A stretch of 6,083 bases of DNA from CAZJBP01 sp964544115. Its GTDB lineage: Bacteria; Verrucomicrobiota; Kiritimatiellia; UBA8416; JADHWI01. Below, in pieces: positions 1 to 5,148 of the stretch (position 1 is the first letter of the stretch; the number at the start of each line of letters is the position of its first letter). Location of the stretch: the NCBI GenBank assembly GCA_964544115.1, contig CAZJBP010000205.1, positions 1 through 6,083 of the forward strand. Reading direction: 5' to 3'. Both the position numbers and the translations under genes were made by a program. Under the pieces are notes generated by a model. The model saw nothing but the letters and a program-made list of their open reading frames with translations. It was not told the origin of the DNA and made no database searches.

Positions 1-3
1 CAG

Positions 4-45
4 CCCGAGGTCGATACCGATAGCGACTCCGACCCCGACGCCGAA
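4..45. repeat. Degenerate hexamer repeat (NNCGAN), cut by the window edge
   Basis: Seven consecutive hexamers share CGA at positions 3-5: CCCGAG, GTCGAT, ACCGAT, AGCGAC, TCCGAC, CCCGAC, GCCGAA. No convincing gene covers it. Reading either strand gives low-complexity peptide: Asp-rich on plus, Gly/Val/Ile-rich on minus. It may be the edge of a longer simple-sequence array or the end of a low-complexity coding region; the window stops too early to tell. The remaining bases to about 110 show nothing I can name. Confidence 0.45.
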
Positions 46-110
46 AGGAATGCGCACGAGGCCGACAACCTCGACGGCGGGACGGGCAACACACCAAACC
101 GGCGTGCACC

Positions 111-143
111 AAAACGCAGATGCGCCCTCAAGGGTGGCGCATC
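111..143 (-). terminator. Putative intrinsic terminator of the SulP gene
   Basis: On the minus strand a perfect 8-bp stem (GATGCGCC at 119-126 with GGCGCATC at 136-143) begins one base after the SulP stop codon. One or two further pairs are possible inside, and the loop is short. After the stem come four bases and then TTTT (minus strand, 114-111). The U-tract is short, so termination may be partial, but the position directly behind the last minus-strand gene supports the call. Confidence 0.6.
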
Positions 144-144
144 G

Positions 145-1872
145 CTATTTCAGGGCGTCAGGAGCGGCCCGGCCGCGCTCTACCCCTTCCGCCGTTCTAT
201 ATGCCTCCACCGCCTTGAACAAGTTGAAGAACATGCGCTCATGGCCCAACGCCTTCCCCAGGGGCGAGCGCTCGATGATCTTGAGCAGGTCCGGATTCAG
301 GGCGGCCAGCCACAGGGCCACGCCTCGTGCGCGCAGGTTCTCCTCGCCTTCGGTCAGCATGACCAGGGCCGTGTATTCGATGTCGGGAATCGCGCTGCAC
401 TCCAGGACCATGACCCGCGGGTTGTATTCCGCCCCCAAGGCCTTCATCTTCTCGGCCGCATTCGCAGCGTTCGCAAACGTCAGGCGGCCCTCGGTTCGCA
501 GCATCAGCAACCCGGGGATCATCTCATCGTCCGCGTGCTCCCCGGCTCGCCGGAAAACGCCCTTCTCACGGTTGTAGGCCACCGCGTAGACAGGGGGATG
601 GTTGGCCTGGTAAAACAGGGTCAGGATGGAAATGGCCACGGCGATCAGGATGCCTTCCAGCGTGCCGATGCAGACGACGCCGGCCAGCGTCACCAGCGCC
701 CATCCCAGTTCATCGCGGCGGATGCGGCCTATGGCGCGGAACTTCTCCGGCTTGATCATCGAAGCCGCCACAACCAGTACCACGGCGCCCATGGCGGCTT
801 GCGGCAGCAGGCCGATTACGCGCGACAGGAAGAGCAGGCTGGCGAGAACGGCAGCCGCGTTGACCCATTGCGCCATCTGGCTGCGCGCACCGGCCGCCTG
901 AACAACCGCCGTCTGCGACGTGCCGCCCCCCGCAGGCATGCCGCCCGCGAAGGCGGCAGCCACGTTTGCGGCGCCGACCGCAAGCAGCTCCCGGTTGGCG
1001 TTGATCGGCGGGTCTCCCCGCTCGCTGAACGTCCGCCCGGCCGCCATGGATTCGGTGAACGACATCAGGGCGATCCCCAGGGCCGCCGGCCACAGCACCC
1101 CGGCCAGCGCGAGACCGGGCACCGCCAGGGAGGGCAAGCCCGGCGGCAGGGCGCCGACCGACTTGACCCCCAGCGCCTCAAGACCGAAGACGGCGGAAGC
1201 CGCAATGCTCGCCGCCACCCAGACGAGGGACGAGGGAATGCGAGGGACGAGGTGCGGAAGCGCCAGCAGAACGACGACCCCCGCCACGCCCGTCAGCAGC
1301 GTCGGTCCGTGGACCTGCGGCAGCAGCCCGGGCAACTCCAGCAGCGTGCCGATCGTCGAGTGGCTCACGACGTGGACGCCCAGCACCGATTTCAACTGCC
1401 CGACGAGGATCACCACGCCCACGCCGGCCTCGAAGCCGACCAAAACCGGCTTGGAGATGAAGTTGGCCAGGAACCCCAGCCGCAGCAGTCGCGCCGCGAG
1501 CAGGATGCCGCCCACGAGCAGGGCCAGCGTCGCGGCCACCGCCGTGGCGCCGACGGCACCGCCGGCCGAGGAGACCGCCGTCACCTGGGCCGCCGTCAGC
1601 ATCGCAATGGCCGACGTGCTGGTGACGCTTAGCGGGCGCGAGGTGCCCAGAAGGGGATACACCAGCATCGCGCCCAACGCAGTGTAAAGACCGGCCTCAA
1701 CGGGCAGTCCGGCAATGACGGCGCATGCCATCGCCTTGGGAATCACCACGGCTGCCGCCGTCAGCCCCGCGATCACGTCCACGCGCAGCCACGCCGGCTG
1801 ATAGCCACGGAGCCAGGAGGCGAAGGGCGGGAGGGGCGAGGGGGGCGAGGGGGGAGGGACGAGGGGCGTCAT
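145..1872 (-). CDS. SulP (SLC26-like) family anion transporter with STAS domain
   Basis: A 575-residue inner-membrane protein of the SulP family, which moves sulfate, bicarbonate or other anions; the substrate cannot be told from sequence. The membrane domain spans about residues 17-425. It carries family-typical stretches: AGLPVEAGLYTAL (54-66) followed by GTSRPLSV (76-83), GFLANFISKPVLVGF (133-147), and the SFTES...NRELLAVGAANVAAAFAGG...SQTAV block (271-323). A cytoplasmic STAS domain follows at about 450-558, with VMVLECSAIPDIEYTAL at 487-503. Length is normal for the family. The start is the only reasonable ATG. It overlaps the stop codon of the upstream four-helix gene (ATGA) and has no clear Shine-Dalgarno sequence, so translation may be coupled. 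Residues 1-16 are Pro-rich and encoded entirely by the G-rich tract at 1824-1868, so the native N-terminus probably began near Phe17. A terminator hairpin follows the stop codon. Confidence 0.93.
   Translation of the reverse strand: MTPLVPPPSPPSPLPPFASWLRGYQPAWLRVDVIAGLTAAAVVIPKAMACAVIAGLPVEAGLYTALGAMLVYPLLGTSRPLSVTSTSAIAMLTAAQVTAVSSAGGAVGATAVAATLALLVGGILLAARLLRLGFLANFISKPVLVGFEAGVGVVILVGQLKSVLGVHVVSHSTIGTLLELPGLLPQVHGPTLLTGVAGVVVLLALPHLVPRIPSSLVWVAASIAASAVFGLEALGVKSVGALPPGLPSLAVPGLALAGVLWPAALGIALMSFTESMAAGRTFSERGDPPINANRELLAVGAANVAAAFAGGMPAGGGTSQTAVVQAAGARSQMAQWVNAAAVLASLLFLSRVIGLLPQAAMGAVVLVVAASMIKPEKFRAIGRIRRDELGWALVTLAGVVCIGTLEGILIAVAISILTLFYQANHPPVYAVAYNREKGVFRRAGEHADDEMIPGLLMLRTEGRLTFANAANAAEKMKALGAEYNPRVMVLECSAIPDIEYTALVMLTEGEENLRARGVALWLAALNPDLLKIIERSPLGKALGHERMFFNLFKAVEAYRTAEGVERGRAAPDALK
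1824..1868. repeat. G-rich tract, left outer inverted repeat of the four-helix block
   Basis: The plus strand is nearly pure G with GGGGCGAGGGG at 1833-1843, a second overlapping copy at 1842-1852, and GGGACGAGGGGCG at 1856-1868. The reverse complement of 2491-2542 contains the same elements in the same order: AGGGCGGG, then GGGGCGAGGGG, then GGGTCGAGGGGCG. Together they form an imperfect inverted repeat. At least four runs of three or more G separated by 1-4 bases meet the usual G-quadruplex pattern. The tract is also coding: on the minus strand it gives SulP residues 2-16. Low complexity makes chance similarity more likely than for ordinary sequence. Confidence 0.6.
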
Positions 1873-2336
1873 GATGGCTGATCCGTTGGTGAGCGGTTAT
1901 CGGTGATCGGTGATCGGCATACCAAGTATTCGACGATGTCTTCGCGAACGCAACGTGCCGTCCGGCCGCAAAACAGGTCCACCTTGTCGACCATGGACTG
2001 GAGCATTCGGCCAATCCTCTCGAGCTCGTCGACAAGCTCATCGCGTGTTTGTGGCGTCAGATATCCGCAGTCCAGAGCTGTATCAACCCAGTGTTGCGTC
2101 TCTTGCTGTTCGCCGTCCGCATCGGTCAGCTTGCTGATGAAATGCTTCTCGTAGCTGCGCTTTGCCCAGGCCTCGGCAATCTGCGCACCAATGGAACGGG
2201 ACGAGCGGCGACCTTGATCCGTGAGCGAGTACCTTTCCTCCAGGGGAAACGATTGGGACAACTCAAAGAATCGCCGGCTCACCGTGCGGGCCTTCTGGTA
2301 GACCACCAAGTCCCGAAAGCTCTCCGCATGCTGCAT
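1869..2336 (-). CDS. Four-helix bundle protein, S23/IVP (23S rRNA intervening-sequence) family
   Basis: A 155-residue protein. Residues 6-123 match the S23/IVP family, known from genes inside 23S rRNA intervening sequences and as relatives of the Avd protein of diversity-generating retroelements. Recognisable blocks are SFRDLVVYQKA (6-16), FPLEERYSLTDQGRRSSRSI (30-49), IAEAWAKRSYEKHFISKLTD (53-72), GEQQETQHW (75-83), CGYL (90-93) and the last helix, about 97-121. Family members often act as oligomeric nucleic-acid binders; the role here is unknown. The usual family length is about 115-125 residues, so the tail from about 124 is extra. Its end, CRSPITDNRSPTDQPS (140-155), is read from the left heptamer array. 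I chose Met at 2336 over the upstream ATG at 2372 because GGAGGT lies seven bases before it and the family match begins there. The earlier start would add residues from the repeat side. The stop overlaps the SulP start. Confidence 0.9.
   Translation of the reverse strand: MQHAESFRDLVVYQKARTVSRRFFELSQSFPLEERYSLTDQGRRSSRSIGAQIAEAWAKRSYEKHFISKLTDADGEQQETQHWVDTALDCGYLTPQTRDELVDELERIGRMLQSMVDKVDLFCGRTARCVREDIVEYLVCRSPITDNRSPTDQPS
1888..1915 (-). repeat. Left heptamer array, four units
   Basis: On the minus strand four heptamers lie end to end: GATCACC (1915-1909), GATCACC (1908-1902), GATAACC (1901-1895) and GCTCACC (1894-1888). They sit inside the 3' end of the four-helix gene and encode part of its SPITDNRSPT tail. 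Orientation is opposite to the right array, which reads GATCACC on the plus strand. The 17-bp stretch 1901-1917 is the exact reverse complement of 2365-2381. Units decay towards the SulP start. Confidence 0.8.
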
Positions 2337-2343
2337 TCCACCC

Positions 2344-2349
2344 ACCTCC
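2344..2349 (-). promoter_or_regulatory. Ribosome binding site of the four-helix gene
   Basis: The minus strand reads GGAGGT seven bases upstream of the ATG at 2336, a strong Shine-Dalgarno sequence. It settles the start in favour of 2336 over the in-frame ATG at 2372, which lies within the repeat array. It sits between the gene and the array, so the gene carries its own translation signal. Confidence 0.75.
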
Positions 2350-2359
2350 ACCGACCACT

Positions 2360-2485
2360 GGTTACCGATCACCGATCACCGGTTACCGATCACTGATCAC
2401 CGGTTACCGATCACTGATCACTGGTTACCGATCACTGATCACTGGTTACCGATCACTGATCACCGGTTACCGATCACTGATTACT
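2360..2485. repeat. Right tandem array: six 21-nt units, each of three heptamers
   Basis: Six head-to-tail units start at 2360, 2381, 2402, 2423, 2444 and 2465, with no spacer and no length variation. Each consists of the heptamers GGTTACC, then GATCACT (GATCACC in unit 1), then GATCACC or GATCACT; the last unit ends GATTACT. All 18 heptamers fit GRTYACY. Eleven GATC tetramers lie in 126 bases. The array occupies the spacer between the mscS-like gene and the four-helix gene and provides the mscS-like stop codon (2474-2476). Confidence 0.97.
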
Positions 2486-4309
2486 GCCCCCGCCCCTCGA
2501 CCCTCTCACCTCTTCTCCGCCCCTCGCCCCGCCCCCCGCCCTGGGCGCGCCCGGGGCTTCGGCCGCCTCGGTCCGGTCGGAGTCCACGCCAGGGTCACGG
2601 GAGAAATAGAGCGTCTGCGACGGAAATGCGACGGCGGTGCCGCTCTGCTCGATGATGTCCATTACCCGAAGCCATAGGTCTTCCCGGATGCCGAGGAATT
2701 CTGCCCTGTCGTTGGTCCTGGCATAGGCAAACACCTCTATGTCCAGAGAGGAGGCCCCGAAGCCAATGAACCGGGCGCGCGCCGAATCCGAGTAAATGCG
2801 AGGATGGCCCGCGAGTAGTTTCCGGATCCTCACGAGCAGATTACGCAGTTGCTCCGGGCGGGTCTCGTAGCGGACGCCGATGACGGCCTGGATCAGCATG
2901 CGGTCGCGCGCGGCCAAATTCACAATCGACATCTTCGAGAGCATCGCGTTAGGAATCGACGTCAGAGTGCGGTCCATGCCCCTGATTCGCGTCGAGCGGA
3001 TGCCTATGGCCTCGACGGTCCCCTCCTCTCCCTCGCACCTGCAGTGATCACCGACCCGGACCGGCTTGTCCGCAAACAGGCTGAGCCCGCCGATCAGATT
3101 CTCGATGGTCGGCTGGGCGGCCAGTGCGATCGCCAGTCCGCCGACGCCAAGCCCGGCGACAATCCCATACACCGGCACTCCCAGCCGGTCGGCGCCCATG
3201 GCCAGCAAGGTCGCTCCCGCGACGATTCCCACCAGACGGCTGCAAATCCGGATGAGATGGGCGTCGAGGCCTTCGGGCGAAATCCGGGGCGAAGCGATGA
3301 TCGCCTCAGCTATCACCAGCGTGGCGCGCCACGAGAGCCATGCGCCGGCGACGTACATGACCGCCGTCGACGCGAGCTCAATGGCGCTGGCGACGCCGTC
3401 GCGCATGTTGATCTGCACGAGCGACAGGTAGGCCACCGCCGGCGCGGCCAGCACAAGAAACCCCGGAAACGCCACCTGCGCCAAGGCCCGCAGGATCGGG
3501 TGCTCGCCGCTGACGCAGCGCGACAGGCGGAACGCCAGGCGCAGACACAGGAACAGGACGCCGAGCATCACGGCCAGTGCCATCCATTTCCAGCCTGCCT
3601 GCCCGCCCCAGGGCTTGAGGAGCCACGCCGGCATCGCTCGGATGAAGCGGTAAGGCACCATCCACCCCCCGCTGCGGACCAGGGTCTCCGTCAGGTTTTC
3701 AAGGGGCAACGGACGGGCGTACGCCAGTCCACGGACCCGCGTATAGAAGTGGTCGGCCTGGGCAACGGTCTCCGGGCTGAACAGAAACTCCCCGCGGCGA
3801 GGCCCGCTCGGCGCACAGACCAGAACGATTCCGGTGTGCGGGATCACCCAGCGGACGCTATTGGTGCCGGCGGGCGCGCCCGGCGGAACCGTGGTGCCAG
3901 GTACTTCGTCAAGCGGCGGAAGCGGGATCCGGCTCAAGGTCTCGTACAAGGCGAAAGCCGCCGCCCCGCCAATCTTTGCGCGAGCCGCCGGCGGCACCTG
4001 GATCAAGTCCAGACCTTGCGTGAGATGATCAGCCAGCACCACCGCCCGATCATACTTTGCGCGCGAGGGCGACGGCAGGTAATCCCGGGCCAGATACGCA
4101 CCGAAGGCGTCGCCGGCCTCCATGAAGGTCTTCAACGCGGCCCGAGGGCTCGACCGGTCGGGCGGCTGGAGGGGATTCGCCGGGTCCTGCCCAAAGGCGC
4201 CCCAGGCCCATGAGACCATCAGCCCGGCGACGAGATGCAGCCGCAGCCACACCGGGAGAGACGCGCTCAGCCGGGAGCCCGTGGAAAAAGATGTTCGTAG
4301 AAACGTCAT
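2474..4309 (-). CDS. MscS-family mechanosensitive ion channel with periplasmic N-terminal domain
   Basis: A 611-residue inner-membrane channel, expected to gate in response to membrane tension and release ions during hypo-osmotic shock. A signal peptide covers about residues 1-40 (hydrophobic VWLRLHLVAGLMVSWAWGAF, 20-39). A soluble region follows to about 225, then helices near 240-263, 276-299, 311-337 and 355-375. The pore helix and MscS beta domain (GLGVGGLAIALAAQPTIENL, 386-405, then ADKPVRVGD and the TSIPNA motif) run to about 467. The cytoplasmic alpha/beta domain ends near 570. I chose the ATG at 4309, with AGGAGA nine bases upstream and a clean signal peptide. An in-frame ATG at 4354 adds 15 residues and lies about 15 bases from the nearest GGAGG. 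Residues 590-611 are Gly/Arg-rich and come from the repeat block, as does the stop codon, so the C-terminus was probably replaced. The four-helix gene starts 137 bases downstream. Confidence 0.92.
   Translation of the reverse strand: MTFLRTSFSTGSRLSASLPVWLRLHLVAGLMVSWAWGAFGQDPANPLQPPDRSSPRAALKTFMEAGDAFGAYLARDYLPSPSRAKYDRAVVLADHLTQGLDLIQVPPAARAKIGGAAAFALYETLSRIPLPPLDEVPGTTVPPGAPAGTNSVRWVIPHTGIVLVCAPSGPRRGEFLFSPETVAQADHFYTRVRGLAYARPLPLENLTETLVRSGGWMVPYRFIRAMPAWLLKPWGGQAGWKWMALAVMLGVLFLCLRLAFRLSRCVSGEHPILRALAQVAFPGFLVLAAPAVAYLSLVQINMRDGVASAIELASTAVMYVAGAWLSWRATLVIAEAIIASPRISPEGLDAHLIRICSRLVGIVAGATLLAMGADRLGVPVYGIVAGLGVGGLAIALAAQPTIENLIGGLSLFADKPVRVGDHCRCEGEEGTVEAIGIRSTRIRGMDRTLTSIPNAMLSKMSIVNLAARDRMLIQAVIGVRYETRPEQLRNLLVRIRKLLAGHPRIYSDSARARFIGFGASSLDIEVFAYARTNDRAEFLGIREDLWLRVMDIIEQSGTAVAFPSQTLYFSRDPGVDSDRTEAAEAPGAPRAGGGARGGEEVRGSRGGGSNQ
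2487..2542. repeat. C-rich tract, right outer inverted repeat of the four-helix block
   Basis: The plus strand is C-rich and the minus strand G-rich, with CCCCTCGCCCC at 2520-2530 (the exact reverse complement of GGGGCGAGGGG at 1833-1843). CGCCCCTCGACCC at 2491-2503 is the reverse complement of 1856-1868 with one mismatch. Minus-strand G-runs make a G-quadruplex-compatible pattern, which would lie in the mRNA sense at the end of the mscS-like gene. It codes for the Gly/Arg-rich MscS tail. The middle of the tract, about 2504-2519, does not match the left side. Confidence 0.55.
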
Positions 4310-4318
4310 TGTGTCCGC

Positions 4319-4324
4319 TCTCCT
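4319..4324 (-). promoter_or_regulatory. Ribosome binding site of the mscS-like gene
   Basis: The minus strand reads AGGAGA nine bases before the ATG at 4309. It supports that start over the upstream in-frame ATG at 4354. Confidence 0.6.
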
Positions 4325-4388
4325 GGCAACAAAGGGCTCAGGGTTCGGTGACATACATCAGCGACTTATCCTCCCTGAGTCCCAACGC

Positions 4389-4409
4389 CCTGAAACCGGG
4401 GTTCTCAGG
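4389..4409 (-). terminator. Weak hairpin between the channel-like and mscS-like genes
   Basis: CCTGA (4389-4393) pairs with TCAGG (4405-4409), continued by AAC/GTT across a one-base bulge and a four-base CGGG loop. It starts seven bases after the stop codon of the channel-like gene. No T-run follows on the minus strand, so it is a poor intrinsic terminator. It could be an attenuator or an RNA-stability hairpin. I see no convincing promoter in the rest of this 107-base spacer. Confidence 0.25.
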
Positions 4410-4416
4410 CCGGTGC

Positions 4417-5085
4417 CTAGTTTCCGAACATGTTGATCGCGCGTGACGCAACGACAACGATGGTCACGAGCGAGATCGTGCTCTCGAGCATCATCAGCAG
4501 CTTGGCGCGGGCGGTTAGCGGCGCGACCTCGGTGGTGCTGAACGCCGTGGCCGTCGAGAACGACAGGTACAGGTAGTCAACGAACGTGGGCCGCCAGCCG
4601 GCCGGCACAGCCCCGGCGGGGGCGCTCTCTTGCGGGAAGAGCCAGTCCGTTCGCGTGCCCGAGTGGTGCACCCGCGCCTCCGGGCCGCCTCGATCCAGCT
4701 GCCAGTACAACAGCGAGAAGGTTGTGACGTTGGTAACCCAGACGGCAACGCTTGACGCAAGCAGCTGCAGGCCGCTGATCCCCTCGGGCTTTTGCGCCAT
4801 GGCGAGGATCACATTCGCCAGGTTCGCCAAACTGGAAGCCGCCGTAACCACGAAGAAGAGCAGCGTGACCGTGCGCTCGATGCGCAGCCATCGCGCGCGG
4901 CCCGCCGACAGCCCGACGGCGGCAATCGGCGCGAGCACGGCGCCCCCGACGATATACGTGACCCACATCGGCAGCAGCCGGATCGGCCCGGGCAACGCCG
5001 CCAGCAGGAAGATCACCGCGAGAACCGTTAGCACGACCGGCCAGCGTCGCTCGAAACTTAGGGTTTGGTCTGTCTCTTTCATCAT
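4417..5085 (-). CDS. Small membrane protein with C-terminal ion-channel-like pore module
   Basis: A 222-residue integral membrane protein. Hydrophobic segments lie near residues 16-33, 38-60, 72-96 and 107-128. A hydrophilic stretch (131-165) follows, and then a segment resembling a potassium-channel pore module: DYLYLSFSTATAFSTTEVAPLT (170-191) and a last helix (about 195-218, ending in ASRAINMFGN). Proteins with this DYLY...TAFS...PLTxxAKxLM...ARAxN arrangement are, as I recall, often labelled potassium-channel-family or hypothetical membrane proteins. The usual TxGYG selectivity filter is absent, TATAFSTTE standing in its place, so potassium selectivity is doubtful. AAGGTG lies five bases before the first ATG and eight before the second (Met2, 5082), and either could start translation. 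It sits 63 bases after the barrel gene. Function is inferred from topology only. Confidence 0.8.
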   Translation of the reverse strand: MMKETDQTLSFERRWPVVLTVLAVIFLLAALPGPIRLLPMWVTYIVGGAVLAPIAAVGLSAGRARWLRIERTVTLLFFVVTAASSLANLANVILAMAQKPEGISGLQLLASSVAVWVTNVTTFSLLYWQLDRGGPEARVHHSGTRTDWLFPQESAPAGAVPAGWRPTFVDYLYLSFSTATAFSTTEVAPLTARAKLLMMLESTISLVTIVVVASRAINMFGN

Positions 5086-5148
5086 TCACACACCTTGCAG
5101 GGCTGCGCTGCGGCAACCACGTGGCCGCACGTCATCGGCCCTTCCGCT

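Larger units (their letters stand above)
1824..2542 (-). mobile_element. Candidate non-autonomous cassette: four-helix gene between nested inverted repeats
   Basis: From the outside in, the block has G-rich tracts in inverted orientation (1824-1868 and 2491-2542), GATCACC-type heptamer arrays in inverted orientation (1888-1915 and 2360-2485), and the four-helix gene (1869-2336). The heptamer arrays share a perfect 17-bp inverted match, 1901-1917 with 2365-2381. Block edges coincide with abnormal termini of the flanking genes: the Gly/Arg-rich end of MscS and the Pro-rich start of SulP. No transposase, integrase or reverse transcriptase is visible, and I did not find a target-site duplication. 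That this unit moves is inference; the nested inverted symmetry is seen directly. Confidence 0.45.

Noticed and set aside
241..1632. Long plus-strand open frame (463 codons) antisense to SulP
   Set aside because: It lies wholly opposite a clear SulP gene and has Arg/Gln/Gly-rich composition typical of high-GC shadow frames, with no recognisable domain. The same holds for the 2849-4213 and 5065-5976 plus-strand frames.
1869..2336. Diversity-generating retroelement accessory gene (avd)
   Set aside because: The fold family is shared, but the window has no reverse transcriptase and no template/variable repeat pair with adenine-directed differences.
2360..2485. CRISPR array
   Set aside because: Units are contiguous 21-mers with internal heptamer periodicity; there are no unique spacers and no cas genes.
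1824..2542. 23S rRNA intervening sequence
   Set aside because: The flanks are protein genes (mscS-like and sulP), not rRNA.
3043..3058. GTGATCACCGAC inside the mscS-like gene, resembling the array heptamers
   Set aside because: A single copy, and it encodes the conserved GDH part of the MscS domain; coincidence is enough to explain it.
5109..5129. Hairpin TGCGGC/GCCGCA between the barrel and channel-like genes, as a terminator
   Set aside because: A 6-bp stem with a 9-base loop and no following T-run; in such GC-rich sequence this is expected by chance.
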